This document shows positions 55,667 through 64,000 of a DNA stretch of 64,000 bases, piece after piece (position 1 is the first letter of the stretch; every line of letters starts with the position of its first letter). The translations under genes and the position numbers were made by a program. The notes under the pieces were generated by a model. It did not search any database and was not told where the DNA came from. It saw nothing but the letters and a program-made list of their open reading frames with translations. The stretch is from Moritella sp. F3. Lineage in GTDB: Bacteria; Pseudomonadota; Gammaproteobacteria; Enterobacterales; Moritellaceae. The stretch spans positions 62,001 through 126,000 of the forward strand of contig NZ_BLRL01000003.1 in the NCBI RefSeq assembly GCF_015082335.1, in the 5' to 3' direction.

Positions 55667-58000
55667 CTAGAAAGTGTAATTAACCTTAATACCGAACGTG
55701 CGCTCAGGTCCAAATACGCCAATCACGGGGCCTGATGTTGCCCCTGAGCCATAGCCATAACCGTACTTAGCAAGGGTATATTCTTCATCAAATAAATTTT
55801 TAGCCCACAGGTTCACTGCAAGTTCACCTGTCTTAAGCGGGATCTCAGCCAGTGTTAGGTCTAAGTTTATCAATGAAAAACTGTCATTTTCTAAGATGTC
55901 TAAGCCATTATTACTGCTGTAAAAGGCGCCACGATAAATATTGGTTAGCAATACTGTTGGTTGGCCAAAGTCAGTTTTATCAAAGCGGTAAATAAATGAC
56001 GTTAAGATAGTCTGTTCTGGTGCTTGCGGGATAGCATCTGGCACATCGCGGGTTATTGGGTTAATGTCCGTTTCGCCAGAAATTCGTGATTTAACTTCAT
56101 CTCTGTGGCTGTATTCATCGTATTCCATTTGTAGGTATGAATAGTTAAATTTAACCATGGCATTCTTAGATAGGAAGGCGAACAAATCTAGATCTACACC
56201 ATATGAATGGGCTCTCTGTACATTGTAGGTATCCACCATAGTCGGGTGTACACGATTGGATGTATTCGCTTGGTGGTTCTTAATATCATTATAGAAAGCA
56301 ACGGCGTTTAACTGCAGTGCTCGATTGGCGAAATTACCTTGAAAACCGATGTCGTAAGTCATCATGGTTTCTTCATCAAAGCCATTTTCGAAATTGTCTA
56401 CACCAGCAAGGGCATTAAAGCCACCTGGGTTCCAGCCTTTACGTACAGAAGTATAGATATTCTTTTCACGGCCAACTTCATAATTTAATTTAATCGATGG
56501 TAATAACATTTGGAATGACGCTGAGCTTTCAATATAAACGTCATCGATATCATTACCTGCGCCAGCATTACCTAATGCTCCTGGGCATAGAGCTGTCACT
56601 AAGGCCCCTGCGAATTGATTCAGTGGGTTTTGTGGATTGACGATAGCGCCACCTGTTGGGGCGAATTGGCAATTGCCATCATATTGTTTATTCGCGTTAA
56701 CATTAACCCACTCTTGGCGTAACCCGGCGGTGATAGTGAATTTATTATCGAGGATTGCAGGAATGAAACTTGCCTCACCATAAACCGCAATATTTTCTAA
56801 TTCCCCTTGAGTTGAAGTGGCAAAACTGGATGTTTGTGTACCTTGATACAAATCACCAGGATTAACCGTCATCCCATTAGGTAAAGTATAATCAGTGTTA
56901 TTCACATAACGCTCGTTGTCGGCATAGGCTGTCGAATCACTGTCCTCGCTGTAATATAAAGTGCCAAGGTTAAAGTTAATGCGATCGTTAACAGCGCTGC
57001 TGCTTAAACGAAATTCTTGTGACCATTGGCTAACATCTAAAGTACCACCTGCGATAGATTCTTGAGTGCCAATAACTGCATCGGTATTACCATCTGACAT
57101 TCTGTAAGAGCTAATAGATTCAAATTTAGTACGCTCGTTAAATTGCCATTCAACACCAAAACGATGACCTTGTGCTGTATGGTCATTGCTGTCTTCTAAG
57201 TATAAATCCGTTGAGGTTTGGCGATCTTCATTCGCATCGCCAGGGTTTAAGCTATCACTGGCTAATAACTGGATGTAAGGACTGAGATAATCGGCATCAG
57301 AATAGTCGTAAGCGTAATCGACGGTGAGGTGTTTATTGGGTGTCCAGCGAAATGCAGCTGTAACTGCACTGGTATCAATATCACCAAAGTTACCGGTAGC
57401 TTTTTCGCTGGTGGATGTGATCGCGCCTTCACGACTAAAACTGGAAATGCTAAAGCGGCCACTAAGGGTGTCGCTCAACGGGATGTTAATCATAGTTTTT
57501 GATTTTAGTTCGTTTTGACTACCCACTGAAAATTGTTGTTGGAGTTCAAATTCGTCGGTTGGTTTAACTGATACATAGTTAACACTGCCGGCTAATGCGT
57601 TACGACCGGTATTGGTTGTTGGCCCTCGGCTATAGACAACATCATCAAGGTCAACGACGTCAGCGGCTAAGCCAACGGTTCTTCCCATGTAAACACCATC
57701 ATGGTTGATGGTGACTGCACTGTTTTTTGTTGCTTGTGTATCTAGGCTTGAAAAACCACGAATAAACACAGCCCTGTTGGCTTTAGTGGTAGGCAAGGGG
57801 GCAAGGTTTATTTCTGGGATCTCAGTTTTATTTTTGGCAGTGGCTGTTTTAGCGATTGTGTTCATTGAAGAAATAGCTGCGACTTCTTGCGTAAATGTAA
57901 TTGATTTCGGCTCACTTGCTACTTCCTCAGCAAATGATGTTACCGGTAATAAAGCACTTATAATTACCGGCGTTATTGAGCTAATGTTTGATTTAATCAT
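55667..58000 (-). CDS. TonB-dependent outer-membrane receptor
   Basis: 777-residue receptor with a signal peptide (TSFA-E), a plug domain (VFIRGFSSLD, YSRGPTTNTGRNALAGSVNYVS) and a 22-strand barrel ending in Phe (GIKVNYTF). The plug is short: only about 45 residues lie between the signal peptide and the FIRGF block, and no clear TonB box is seen. The layout resembles Fe-complex or vitamin/steroid-type receptors of marine bacteria. The substrate is unknown. It is divergent from a propeller lipoprotein, a likely functional partner. Confidence 0.87.
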   Translation of the reverse strand: MIKSNISSITPVIISALLPVTSFAEEVASEPKSITFTQEVAAISSMNTIAKTATAKNKTEIPEINLAPLPTTKANRAVFIRGFSSLDTQATKNSAVTINHDGVYMGRTVGLAADVVDLDDVVYSRGPTTNTGRNALAGSVNYVSVKPTDEFELQQQFSVGSQNELKSKTMINIPLSDTLSGRFSISSFSREGAITSTSEKATGNFGDIDTSAVTAAFRWTPNKHLTVDYAYDYSDADYLSPYIQLLASDSLNPGDANEDRQTSTDLYLEDSNDHTAQGHRFGVEWQFNERTKFESISSYRMSDGNTDAVIGTQESIAGGTLDVSQWSQEFRLSSSAVNDRINFNLGTLYYSEDSDSTAYADNERYVNNTDYTLPNGMTVNPGDLYQGTQTSSFATSTQGELENIAVYGEASFIPAILDNKFTITAGLRQEWVNVNANKQYDGNCQFAPTGGAIVNPQNPLNQFAGALVTALCPGALGNAGAGNDIDDVYIESSASFQMLLPSIKLNYEVGREKNIYTSVRKGWNPGGFNALAGVDNFENGFDEETMMTYDIGFQGNFANRALQLNAVAFYNDIKNHQANTSNRVHPTMVDTYNVQRAHSYGVDLDLFAFLSKNAMVKFNYSYLQMEYDEYSHRDEVKSRISGETDINPITRDVPDAIPQAPEQTILTSFIYRFDKTDFGQPTVLLTNIYRGAFYSSNNGLDILENDSFSLINLDLTLAEIPLKTGELAVNLWAKNLFDEEYTLAKYGYGYGSGATSGPVIGVFGPERTFGIKVNYTF

Positions 58001-58291
58001 AAAGACCTATCCTTGGATTAACATTTATTTAACGACAACGGAAAGGTATCACAGCAAATACGTATATTATTTATCATTTCACGCCATATGTAACAGGTTG
58101 TTCTTTTTCGATAAGAACTTAGTGTATTAATTATTATTTTATATCAGTAGTTTAATGATATTTAATTTTATGTTTTTGAAATAAGAGACAGTGCGTCATG
58201 GTTGGCGTTAAATGATAAATCCATTGTTATAGAGCTGTGATATCTTGAACCTGTTTTCAATCATTCATACTCATCACTAAGGAATAAATTC

Positions 58292-60148
58292 ATGGATACG
58301 AATACAAAATTTCGATTAACAGCACTGGCTGCTGTCGTTACACTGTCGACATTGATGGCTGGTTGCTCGATGATTAATACTGATGCAGATCCGAAAGCGC
58401 TTCCTGAATATAAACTGACTGATTGGAAACCTGTTGGCGTACCAAACGCTGGACCTATAAGTGATACGGTTCCGGTTCTCAATACCTTTCATACTATGCA
58501 TGGCAGTATTAATAATACCGACCAGCTGATGATTGCAACTGCGCCTGAGCAAGAGCTAGCTTGGGTTGCTGAAACTCAGTTTTATGTCCCTGAAGGTCCG
58601 TCGATTGACCAGCAAGGCAACTTGTATTTCAGCCCTTTTCGCCCTAATGAAGATGTAAGCCTTGTTGCTCTTGATGGCAAGACGGGTGAGCGCCGTTGGA
58701 CATTACCTGCACATGGCGATATAAGTGGCTCTGGTGCAACCTTAATCCTAAACTCACCTGAGCATAAACAAGAAGTTATTTATCATTCCACTTATCAAAA
58801 TATTTGGGCTGTGACAACGGATGGCGACATTCTATGGACTAAAAAAACGGGCTTAACATGGGATACAGATGAAAGTGCCTCTCCTCATGCCTGGGGGGTT
58901 AATTTTGTACCCGGTTTAAACGCATTGAGCGTGGTGACGGGCAACGGTAAAATAATGTTATTTGATCGTTTAACAGGCGATGCATTATTAGCTGAAGCAT
59001 TTGATTTACCGGGTTCACCGGCAGTGAATAATTTAGATGCGCGTCCACCTGGGTTTGTGCGTAGCTGGGCTGATGAAGCCGCGGCAGAGCAATTTGGTAA
59101 ACCAAAAAATGGGGACGGATTATTCACTACGATCACTGATATTATTTTTGGCGGTGGTCGTGAAGTAACCAATTTTTATGCCAGTGATCCGATTTCGAAT
59201 CGTTTGTACGTAGCAGCTACAGCCCCTGATGAACTTGATGGCACCAAAGATAATATCTCTGAACTTGGCGCCTTGTATGCGTTAGATATTGTAGCGACGA
59301 CAGAAGGTCAGTATAAATTAGACATTGCAGGCCGTTTTGATTTTGATGGCGGTACCGGGGCAACACCATCGGTGAGTAACGATGGTCAAAAAATATTTAC
59401 CACAGATGATCACGGCAATATCATCGCGCTTTCTCGTGATTTAACCGAAATTTGGCGAGTTAATGTGGGTGAGAAAATTGCTGCATCACCAGCAATCGGC
59501 TCTGATAATGGCGAAATTTATGCGATCACTATGCATAAGATTGTCAAACTACAAGATAACGGTGATTCAGGTGAGTTAGTTTGGAATGCCAATCTTGATA
59601 TGTTCCCTGACTTTAATTCAATTAATGCCTTAACACCGACAATTACTGCCAATGGTGTTGCTGTGAGTATCGGTGCCGTTAAAAGCTATGGCAGTGTGGA
59701 TTTAATGGTCGGTGTAGGTTTCGGGTTACTTGATAAAGACACGGGTAATGTGATCAGCTTTGTTGAGGGGGCGGAAGAATCAATTGCAGTGACTGTAGTC
59801 GCGCCTGATGGTGGCTTTGCCATTGGTCATTCACCAACACGCCGCTTAGCAGCGAAAGGCATATTAGGGGATAATTCAGATGCTATTATTGGCGGTATTG
59901 CCCGTTATGTGCCGACTAATCCGGAATTAGTTGCCCGTGATGCGGTTTGTATGGCGGTACGTTATAGTGAGCGTCAGCAAAGTTACAGCAAGGCAGGTAA
60001 TGAACATGCTTATCAATGGGATCACAAGCAGATACAAGTATTAGTTAATCAAGCTGAAAATGCGTTGGGGCGCGAACTTGGTGACTTAACTCAAGAGTGT
60101 GAAACATTAACTGTACAGTTAGATAAAGCCGACAATACAGCTGCATAA
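58292..60148 (+). CDS. PQQ-like beta-propeller lipoprotein
   Basis: Lipoprotein (LMAG-C). The 618-residue protein shows repeats like LVALDGKTGERRW, LWTKKTGLTWD, DDHGNIIALSRDLTEIWRV and AIGSDNGEIYAI, typical of PQQ-dehydrogenase-like eight-blade propellers. It lacks the heme or metal sites of true quinoproteins, so a binding or scaffold role is likely. Divergent from the TonB receptor over a 291-base gap. Function unknown. RBS AAGGA. Confidence 0.75.
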   Translation: MDTNTKFRLTALAAVVTLSTLMAGCSMINTDADPKALPEYKLTDWKPVGVPNAGPISDTVPVLNTFHTMHGSINNTDQLMIATAPEQELAWVAETQFYVPEGPSIDQQGNLYFSPFRPNEDVSLVALDGKTGERRWTLPAHGDISGSGATLILNSPEHKQEVIYHSTYQNIWAVTTDGDILWTKKTGLTWDTDESASPHAWGVNFVPGLNALSVVTGNGKIMLFDRLTGDALLAEAFDLPGSPAVNNLDARPPGFVRSWADEAAAEQFGKPKNGDGLFTTITDIIFGGGREVTNFYASDPISNRLYVAATAPDELDGTKDNISELGALYALDIVATTEGQYKLDIAGRFDFDGGTGATPSVSNDGQKIFTTDDHGNIIALSRDLTEIWRVNVGEKIAASPAIGSDNGEIYAITMHKIVKLQDNGDSGELVWNANLDMFPDFNSINALTPTITANGVAVSIGAVKSYGSVDLMVGVGFGLLDKDTGNVISFVEGAEESIAVTVVAPDGGFAIGHSPTRRLAAKGILGDNSDAIIGGIARYVPTNPELVARDAVCMAVRYSERQQSYSKAGNEHAYQWDHKQIQVLVNQAENALGRELGDLTQECETLTVQLDKADNTAA

Positions 60149-60152
60149 TACT

Positions 60153-60207
60153 TATATACCAAGCTACTTCAAATGGACAATCAGCAAATCAAATGAAGGG
60201 TATATTA
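60153..60207. repeat. Possible dispersed repeat with TATACC/GGTATA ends
   Basis: ATATACCAAGCTACTTCAAA...TGAAGGGTATAT resembles palindromic intergenic elements I recall in other gammaproteobacteria (TATACCCAAGCTACTTCAA type). Only one copy is visible in this window. Confidence 0.35.
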
Positions 60208-60222
60208 AACATTAAATGATTG

Positions 60223-60259
60223 AGCGATGATTACAGTTTTAGTAATCATCGCTTTTTTT
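60223..60259 (+). terminator. Terminator after the propeller gene
   Basis: AGCGATGATTAC...GTAATCATCGC stem followed by seven T. Confidence 0.88.
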
Positions 60260-60353
60260 ATGGGAAAAGATGATGTTAATAAGGAAACGAATAGTAATTT
60301 ATATTAGACTCGGGGACATATATTAGAGTGTTGAGTTAACTCACGGAGTAATA

Positions 60354-61424
60354 ATGGCTTTTTATGATAAACCAGCTGAAATGTCAGCGTTTAATGCAAA
60401 GTTTGAAGCACAGAAAATAGCCTTTGCACCCGTTGCATTTCAGGTAGCACGCTGCCTATTAAAATTTGGTATTTTAAAAGCGGTGGATGATTCTGGTAAA
60501 CAAGGCATCAGCTTATCAGCATTGACAGACAAGCTTGATACCAGTGAATACGGTATCAGTGTATTGCTCGATATGGGACTAAGCATGGGGCTAGTATGGC
60601 AGCAAAATGACAACTTCATTTTAGATAAAGTGGGTTATTTTTTGCTTAACGATGATATGGCGTTAAAGAATCTCGATTTTACCCACCATGTTTGTTACCA
60701 GGGTCTGTTTGATTTAGATAAAGCCATTGAAACCGGTACGCCAGCTGGCCTGCATGTATTTGGTGATTGGAAAACAATTTACCCTGGACTAAGTCAACTA
60801 CCGGAAGAAGCAAAGCGCAGTTGGTTTGAGTTTGATCACTATTATTCAGATCATGCCTTTCCTGAAGTACTGGCATTATTGTTTGAACACAAGCCAAAAC
60901 ATATATTAGATGTGGGCGGTAATACCGGTAAATGGTCATTAGCATGTACCAAACATGATGCTGACATTAATGTGACAATTATGGATTTACCGGGACAGTT
61001 AAATGTTGCGCTAGCAAATGCTAAAGCGGCCGGTGTTGCAGATCGCGTACACGGCCATGAAACCGATTTACTCGATGAAAGCCGCACTTTCTTTGATGGT
61101 GCAGATACCATTTGGATGAGTCAGTTTCTAGATTGTTTCAGTAAAACTGAAATTTTAAGTATTCTTAAGCGCGCTGCAGATGTGATGACTGCCGATAGCC
61201 GTTTATACATCTTAGAAACATACTGGGACAGACAACCTTATGAGGCTGGCGCTTATTGCGTTAATGCGACATCTATCTATTTTACGGCTATGGCGAATGG
61301 CAATAGTCGTATGTATCACTCAAAAGACATGATGCGTTTGATTCAAGAAGCGGGTTTGTATGTTGATCAAGATACCGATGATCTTGGTCTCGGACATACG
61401 CTGTTAGCCTGTAAGAAGAAATAG
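60354..61424 (+). CDS. SAM-dependent O-methyltransferase
   Basis: An N-terminal winged-helix dimerisation part (about 20-110) precedes a class I SAM domain with motif I ILDVGGNTGKWS, motif II VTIMDLPGQL and LETYWDRQPYE. This is the layout of small-molecule O-methyltransferases. A methyltransferase often opens aryl-polyene clusters, where it may methylate the aryl head group, and the next genes are of that type. A 239-base gap separates it from them, so it may have its own promoter. 356 aa. RBS CGGAG. Confidence 0.82.
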   Translation: MAFYDKPAEMSAFNAKFEAQKIAFAPVAFQVARCLLKFGILKAVDDSGKQGISLSALTDKLDTSEYGISVLLDMGLSMGLVWQQNDNFILDKVGYFLLNDDMALKNLDFTHHVCYQGLFDLDKAIETGTPAGLHVFGDWKTIYPGLSQLPEEAKRSWFEFDHYYSDHAFPEVLALLFEHKPKHILDVGGNTGKWSLACTKHDADINVTIMDLPGQLNVALANAKAAGVADRVHGHETDLLDESRTFFDGADTIWMSQFLDCFSKTEILSILKRAADVMTADSRLYILETYWDRQPYEAGAYCVNATSIYFTAMANGNSRMYHSKDMMRLIQEAGLYVDQDTDDLGLGHTLLACKKK

Positions 61425-61663
61425 CAATACTAAAAGACGATTATAAAAAGTAAAGCAATGGGATATTTTGTAAGCGAAAGTAAGCGTTGTTAATTGCTGG
61501 GTTTACAATCAAATAGCCATTATCATACGATATAGTAGCATAAAACATCTTTTGTAACATGTTGATAAATAGTGTTATTACTATTTAGTTATTGATTTGT
61601 TATTAATGATTAATTAAAATGGCGGCATATTAATTGTCGCCATTTTTGTTTTAGGAGAAACCA
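61425..61663. promoter_or_regulatory. Probable promoter region of the aryl-polyene cluster
   Basis: About 240 AT-rich bases. No terminator with a T-run is seen after the methyltransferase, only a short GGCGGCATATTAATTGTCGCC dyad near 61621 (arms GGCG/CGCC) that ends in T-rich sequence. Confidence 0.4.
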
Positions 61664-62479
61664 TTGCTGTTACATCTAGAAAGTATTAACGCTTGGTCAA
61701 CTTTCGACGCTGAAAAAGCGAATCATACTGGCGATAATAAAACCAATACACCAGCTTGGCCAAAACTCGAATTTGTACCATCGATGCAGCGCCGTCGTTT
61801 AAGTCCTTTCGCTAAAATTGCACTTTATACCGCTGAAAATGCGCTTTCTACACCTTCTCCATCTGTTGAAACAGCAGAACAAGCGGCACAAATTGATATT
61901 GTGTTTTCCAGTCGTCATGGTGATTTGCATAAAACCGCGGAACTATTAACAGAATTAAGCGCAGACCAAGATATTTCTCCAACTGCGTTCAGTACTTCGG
62001 TACATAATGCGGTACCGGGTTTATACAGTATTCTCAAACAGAACAAGCAAGCTATCAATGCCATATCGGCGGGGAAAGATAGCTTCTTTTATGCGTTGGT
62101 TGATGCGTACGCACGGCTTAAGTCAGGGCGCTCTAATAAACTCCTAATAGTCCATGTTGACCGTCAGTTACCTGAATTGTATTCACCGTTTGCAGATGAA
62201 CAACAAGTTGATCATGCGGTTGCTATGGTGGTTACGTCGGCACTTACGCCTGCGACAATCGCTAGTATCGATATGAATTTCAACGCATCTATTGATATTG
62301 AAAAAGACGACGTTGAATTGAAATTACCAGCGGCGTTATGCTTTATGCATTGGTTTGATGCGACAGCAAGTTCAGTGTTGTTATCACAACAATTATTACA
62401 AACGCAAAAACCATTACTGTATCACTCTGATCGTCATGTTTGGACTTGTGAGTTAATCACTGGAATGACGGATGCTTAA
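61664..62479 (+). CDS. apeC: Beta-ketoacyl synthase-like chain-length factor
   Basis: 271-residue protein of the Ketoacyl-synt_2 type, the short KAS-like partner found at the start of aryl-polyene clusters. FVPSMQRRRLSPFAKI and SPTAFSTSVHNAVPGLYSI are characteristic. It lacks a full KAS active site, which fits a chain-length-factor subunit that pairs with a real ketosynthase (ApeO:ApeC in E. coli). TTG start with AGGAG 6 bases upstream. It overlaps the next gene by 8 bases. Confidence 0.82.
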   Translation: MLLHLESINAWSTFDAEKANHTGDNKTNTPAWPKLEFVPSMQRRRLSPFAKIALYTAENALSTPSPSVETAEQAAQIDIVFSSRHGDLHKTAELLTELSADQDISPTAFSTSVHNAVPGLYSILKQNKQAINAISAGKDSFFYALVDAYARLKSGRSNKLLIVHVDRQLPELYSPFADEQQVDHAVAMVVTSALTPATIASIDMNFNASIDIEKDDVELKLPAALCFMHWFDATASSVLLSQQLLQTQKPLLYHSDRHVWTCELITGMTDA

Positions 62480-63278
62480 GGCGCTTAACTATTTATTTAA
62501 GGCTGTTAACTATCTTTGGCGGTTATTTGCTACAGCGCTGTGCTTCAGCCTATTTGGTGTGGGTGGTGTCATACTGACGGTATTGGTGTTTCCGTTACAA
62601 AAATTGTGTATTCGCGGAGAGCAAGCACAAAAGCGAGCTGCACGTAAAACCGTACATTATAGCTTTCGATTCTTTATTGCTACGATGGCTTTTACCCGTA
62701 TTTTTGAATTTGAGCTGCGTGACCGTACTGAATTGGCACAGTTACAAGGGCAACTAATTCTCGCTAATCACCCTTCTTTAATTGATGTGGTGGTTATGCT
62801 TTCTATGCTACCGAATGCAGATTGTGTCGTTAAAGCACACTTATTCCGTAACCCATTTATTCGTGGTGTTATTAAAAATACCGGTTATATCAGTAATGAC
62901 GACCCTGATGCCTTGCTTGCTGCGTGTAAATTATCGCTAGCACAAGGTAATAATTTGATTGTGTTTCCAGAGGGGACTCGTAGCGTTCCCGGAAGAGCTG
63001 TGTCATTTCAACGTGGCGCGGCTAATATTGCGTTACGCTGTCAGGCTCCAATCACCGCTGTTATTATCAAGGTGACACCAAGCACATTAACGAAAGCGGA
63101 ATCTTGGTATCAAATTCCCAGTGATAAAGCCAAATTCACGCTGCAATTGAGCCGTGGTGTACCTGCTGTTTCAATTGCTGACGATATATCGATGAGTAAA
63201 CAAGTGCGCCATTATTGCCGCGAACTTGAATGTTATTTTAAACAGGAACTACAATCCCATGACAGAACTAAAAACTGA
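62472..63278 (+). CDS. PlsC-like acyltransferase of the aryl-polyene cluster
   Basis: Inner-membrane lysophospholipid-acyltransferase fold. NHPSLIDVV is the HX4D motif, FPEGTRSVPG the phosphate-binding motif, and two N-terminal membrane helices are seen. In aryl-polyene loci such enzymes probably move the polyene or a fatty acid onto the lipid/sugar anchor. 268 aa. It overlaps both neighbours. Confidence 0.85.
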   Translation: MLKALNYLFKAVNYLWRLFATALCFSLFGVGGVILTVLVFPLQKLCIRGEQAQKRAARKTVHYSFRFFIATMAFTRIFEFELRDRTELAQLQGQLILANHPSLIDVVVMLSMLPNADCVVKAHLFRNPFIRGVIKNTGYISNDDPDALLAACKLSLAQGNNLIVFPEGTRSVPGRAVSFQRGAANIALRCQAPITAVIIKVTPSTLTKAESWYQIPSDKAKFTLQLSRGVPAVSIADDISMSKQVRHYCRELECYFKQELQSHDRTKN

Positions 63279-63522
63279 GCTTAAGCAGCTTATTATTGCT
63301 GAGTTAGACCTTGAAGATATTGCCGTAGAAGACATCAACGACGCGGATGCATTATTCGTTGAAGGTTTAGGTTTAGACAGCATCGATGCACTTGAATTAG
63401 GCTTAATTCTAAAGAAACATTATGACATCAAAATCGATGCTAATTCAGAAGAGATTAAACAGCATTTTTCATCGATTAATGCACTAAGTGCATTTATTAC
63501 TCAGACACGTATAACGGCTTAA
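63259..63522 (+). CDS. apeE: Acyl carrier protein 1
   Basis: 87 residues from the ATG at 63259 (MTELKTELKQLI). GLGLDSIDALELGL has the phosphopantetheine Ser. The frame opens at 63226, but AGGAA before 63259 and ACP alignment favour the later start. It overlaps the acyltransferase by 20 bases. It should carry the growing aryl-polyene chain or the starter. Confidence 0.87.
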   Translation: MTELKTELKQLIIAELDLEDIAVEDINDADALFVEGLGLDSIDALELGLILKKHYDIKIDANSEEIKQHFSSINALSAFITQTRITA

Positions 63523-63535
63523 TTAAGGATTTTCC

Positions 63536-63787
63536 ATGCAATCTAGAGAACAGATCTACCAAACATTAGCCGATATCTTAGTTGAAGAGTTTGAAATTGA
63601 TGCCGACGACATTAGCTTAAGCGCACACCTTTATACAGATTTAGACTTAGACAGTATTGATGCGATTGATTTGGTGATTAAACTGCGTGACATTACCAAC
63701 GAAAAAATTGAACCTGAAGTATTTAAATTAGTTCGTACAGTAGAAGACGTGGTTAACGAAATTGAAAAGCTAACGTCAGCTAAATAA
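63536..63787 (+). CDS. apeF: Acyl carrier protein 2
   Basis: 83 residues, LDLDSIDAIDLVI with the phosphopantetheine Ser. Closer to normal ACPs in length. Paired ACPs are characteristic of aryl-polyene clusters. It follows the first ACP by 13 bases with RBS AAGGA. Confidence 0.88.
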   Translation: MQSREQIYQTLADILVEEFEIDADDISLSAHLYTDLDLDSIDAIDLVIKLRDITNEKIEPEVFKLVRTVEDVVNEIEKLTSAK

Positions 63788-63874
63788 TTGCTGCCTGCCT
63801 AGTTCATCACGACATTGCATGTTGAAGATTCGATTTTGAAGAAACAATGTTTAATCATTTATGTTTAAAAACTT

Positions 63875-64000
63875 ATGCTTAAAAAAACACTGACGGTGCT
63901 GTTGGGATTATGCTTATTGCTGTATCCCTTTGCGGTTTATTTAGGGCTCAATTATGTGAGTCCTTTTTGGCTTGCGCTGGGTTTATTAGTCTTGTTGCTA
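63875..64000 (+). CDS. COG4648-type membrane protein, start only
   Basis: The frame is open from the ATG at 63875 to the window end (42 codons). It encodes a hydrophobic start MLKKTLTVLLGLCLLLYPFA followed by YLGLNYVSPFWLALGL, matching the small membrane proteins that follow the two ACPs in aryl-polyene clusters. The rest of the gene is outside the window. Confidence 0.7.
   Translation, partial: MLKKTLTVLLGLCLLLYPFAVYLGLNYVSPFWLALGLLVLLL

Overview
The window reads as chromosomal DNA of an AT-rich, marine, facultatively anaerobic gammaproteobacterium. The gene mix (choline-to-betaine pathway, a proXWV betaine ABC importer, nitrous oxide reductase, chitobiose PTS, YdeP/FdhD, the start of an aryl-polyene cluster) fits the Moritella/Vibrio/Psychromonas/Shewanella part of the class. 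Moritella is my best guess, by inference only. No rRNA, tRNA, insertion sequence, phage gene or CRISPR array was seen.

Layout. 1-11504: a beta-glycan/exopolysaccharide locus with the end of a GH2 glycosidase, a GH9 glucanase, a processive cellulose-synthase-like GT2 enzyme, three tandem DUF3131 paralogues, a periplasmic helical protein, a soluble GT-A glycosyltransferase, and a convergent single-domain PilZ protein. 12303-16539: a chitobiose-type PTS operon (chbBCA-chbF-chbG) without chbR. 16874-20294: fdhD and a YdeP-type molybdoenzyme. 20481-24622: a DUF481 outer-membrane protein, a small exported Cys protein, a PepSY membrane protein and a Spo0M-like protein. 24703-28041 (minus): an unusual three-gene operon of a ClpP-like lipoprotein with 17 EQQP repeats and two membrane/coiled-coil proteins, the last two overlapping by 158 bases in different frames. 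28597-38163: osmoprotection, with a perfect BetI-type palindrome, betIBA, a short BCCT-like protein, a MarR regulator resembling CosR/EctR, and proX-proW-proV. 38270-38916 (minus): a lipoprotein gene broken by one base in its signal peptide. 39219-47392: nosRZDFYL behind an FNR-type site. 47508-55448: a small unknown protein, an AraC regulator beside an SdsA-type alkylsulfatase, an exported alpha/beta hydrolase, a LysR regulator divergent from an aldehyde dehydrogenase, and a CHMI-family tautomerase. 55667-60148: a TonB-dependent receptor divergent from a propeller lipoprotein. 60354-64000: an O-methyltransferase and the first genes of an aryl-polyene type II PKS cluster, cut by the window end.

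How the parts work together. The first locus probably makes, trims and exports a beta-linked glucan or related polymer under c-di-GMP influence. The bet/pro block makes or imports glycine betaine for salt stress. The nos block reduces N2O in the periplasm under low oxygen. The chb block takes up and hydrolyses chitin disaccharides, consistent with marine life. The two best candidates for undescribed systems are the GT2-GH9-DUF3131x3 locus and the ClpP-like/EQQP coiled-coil operon.
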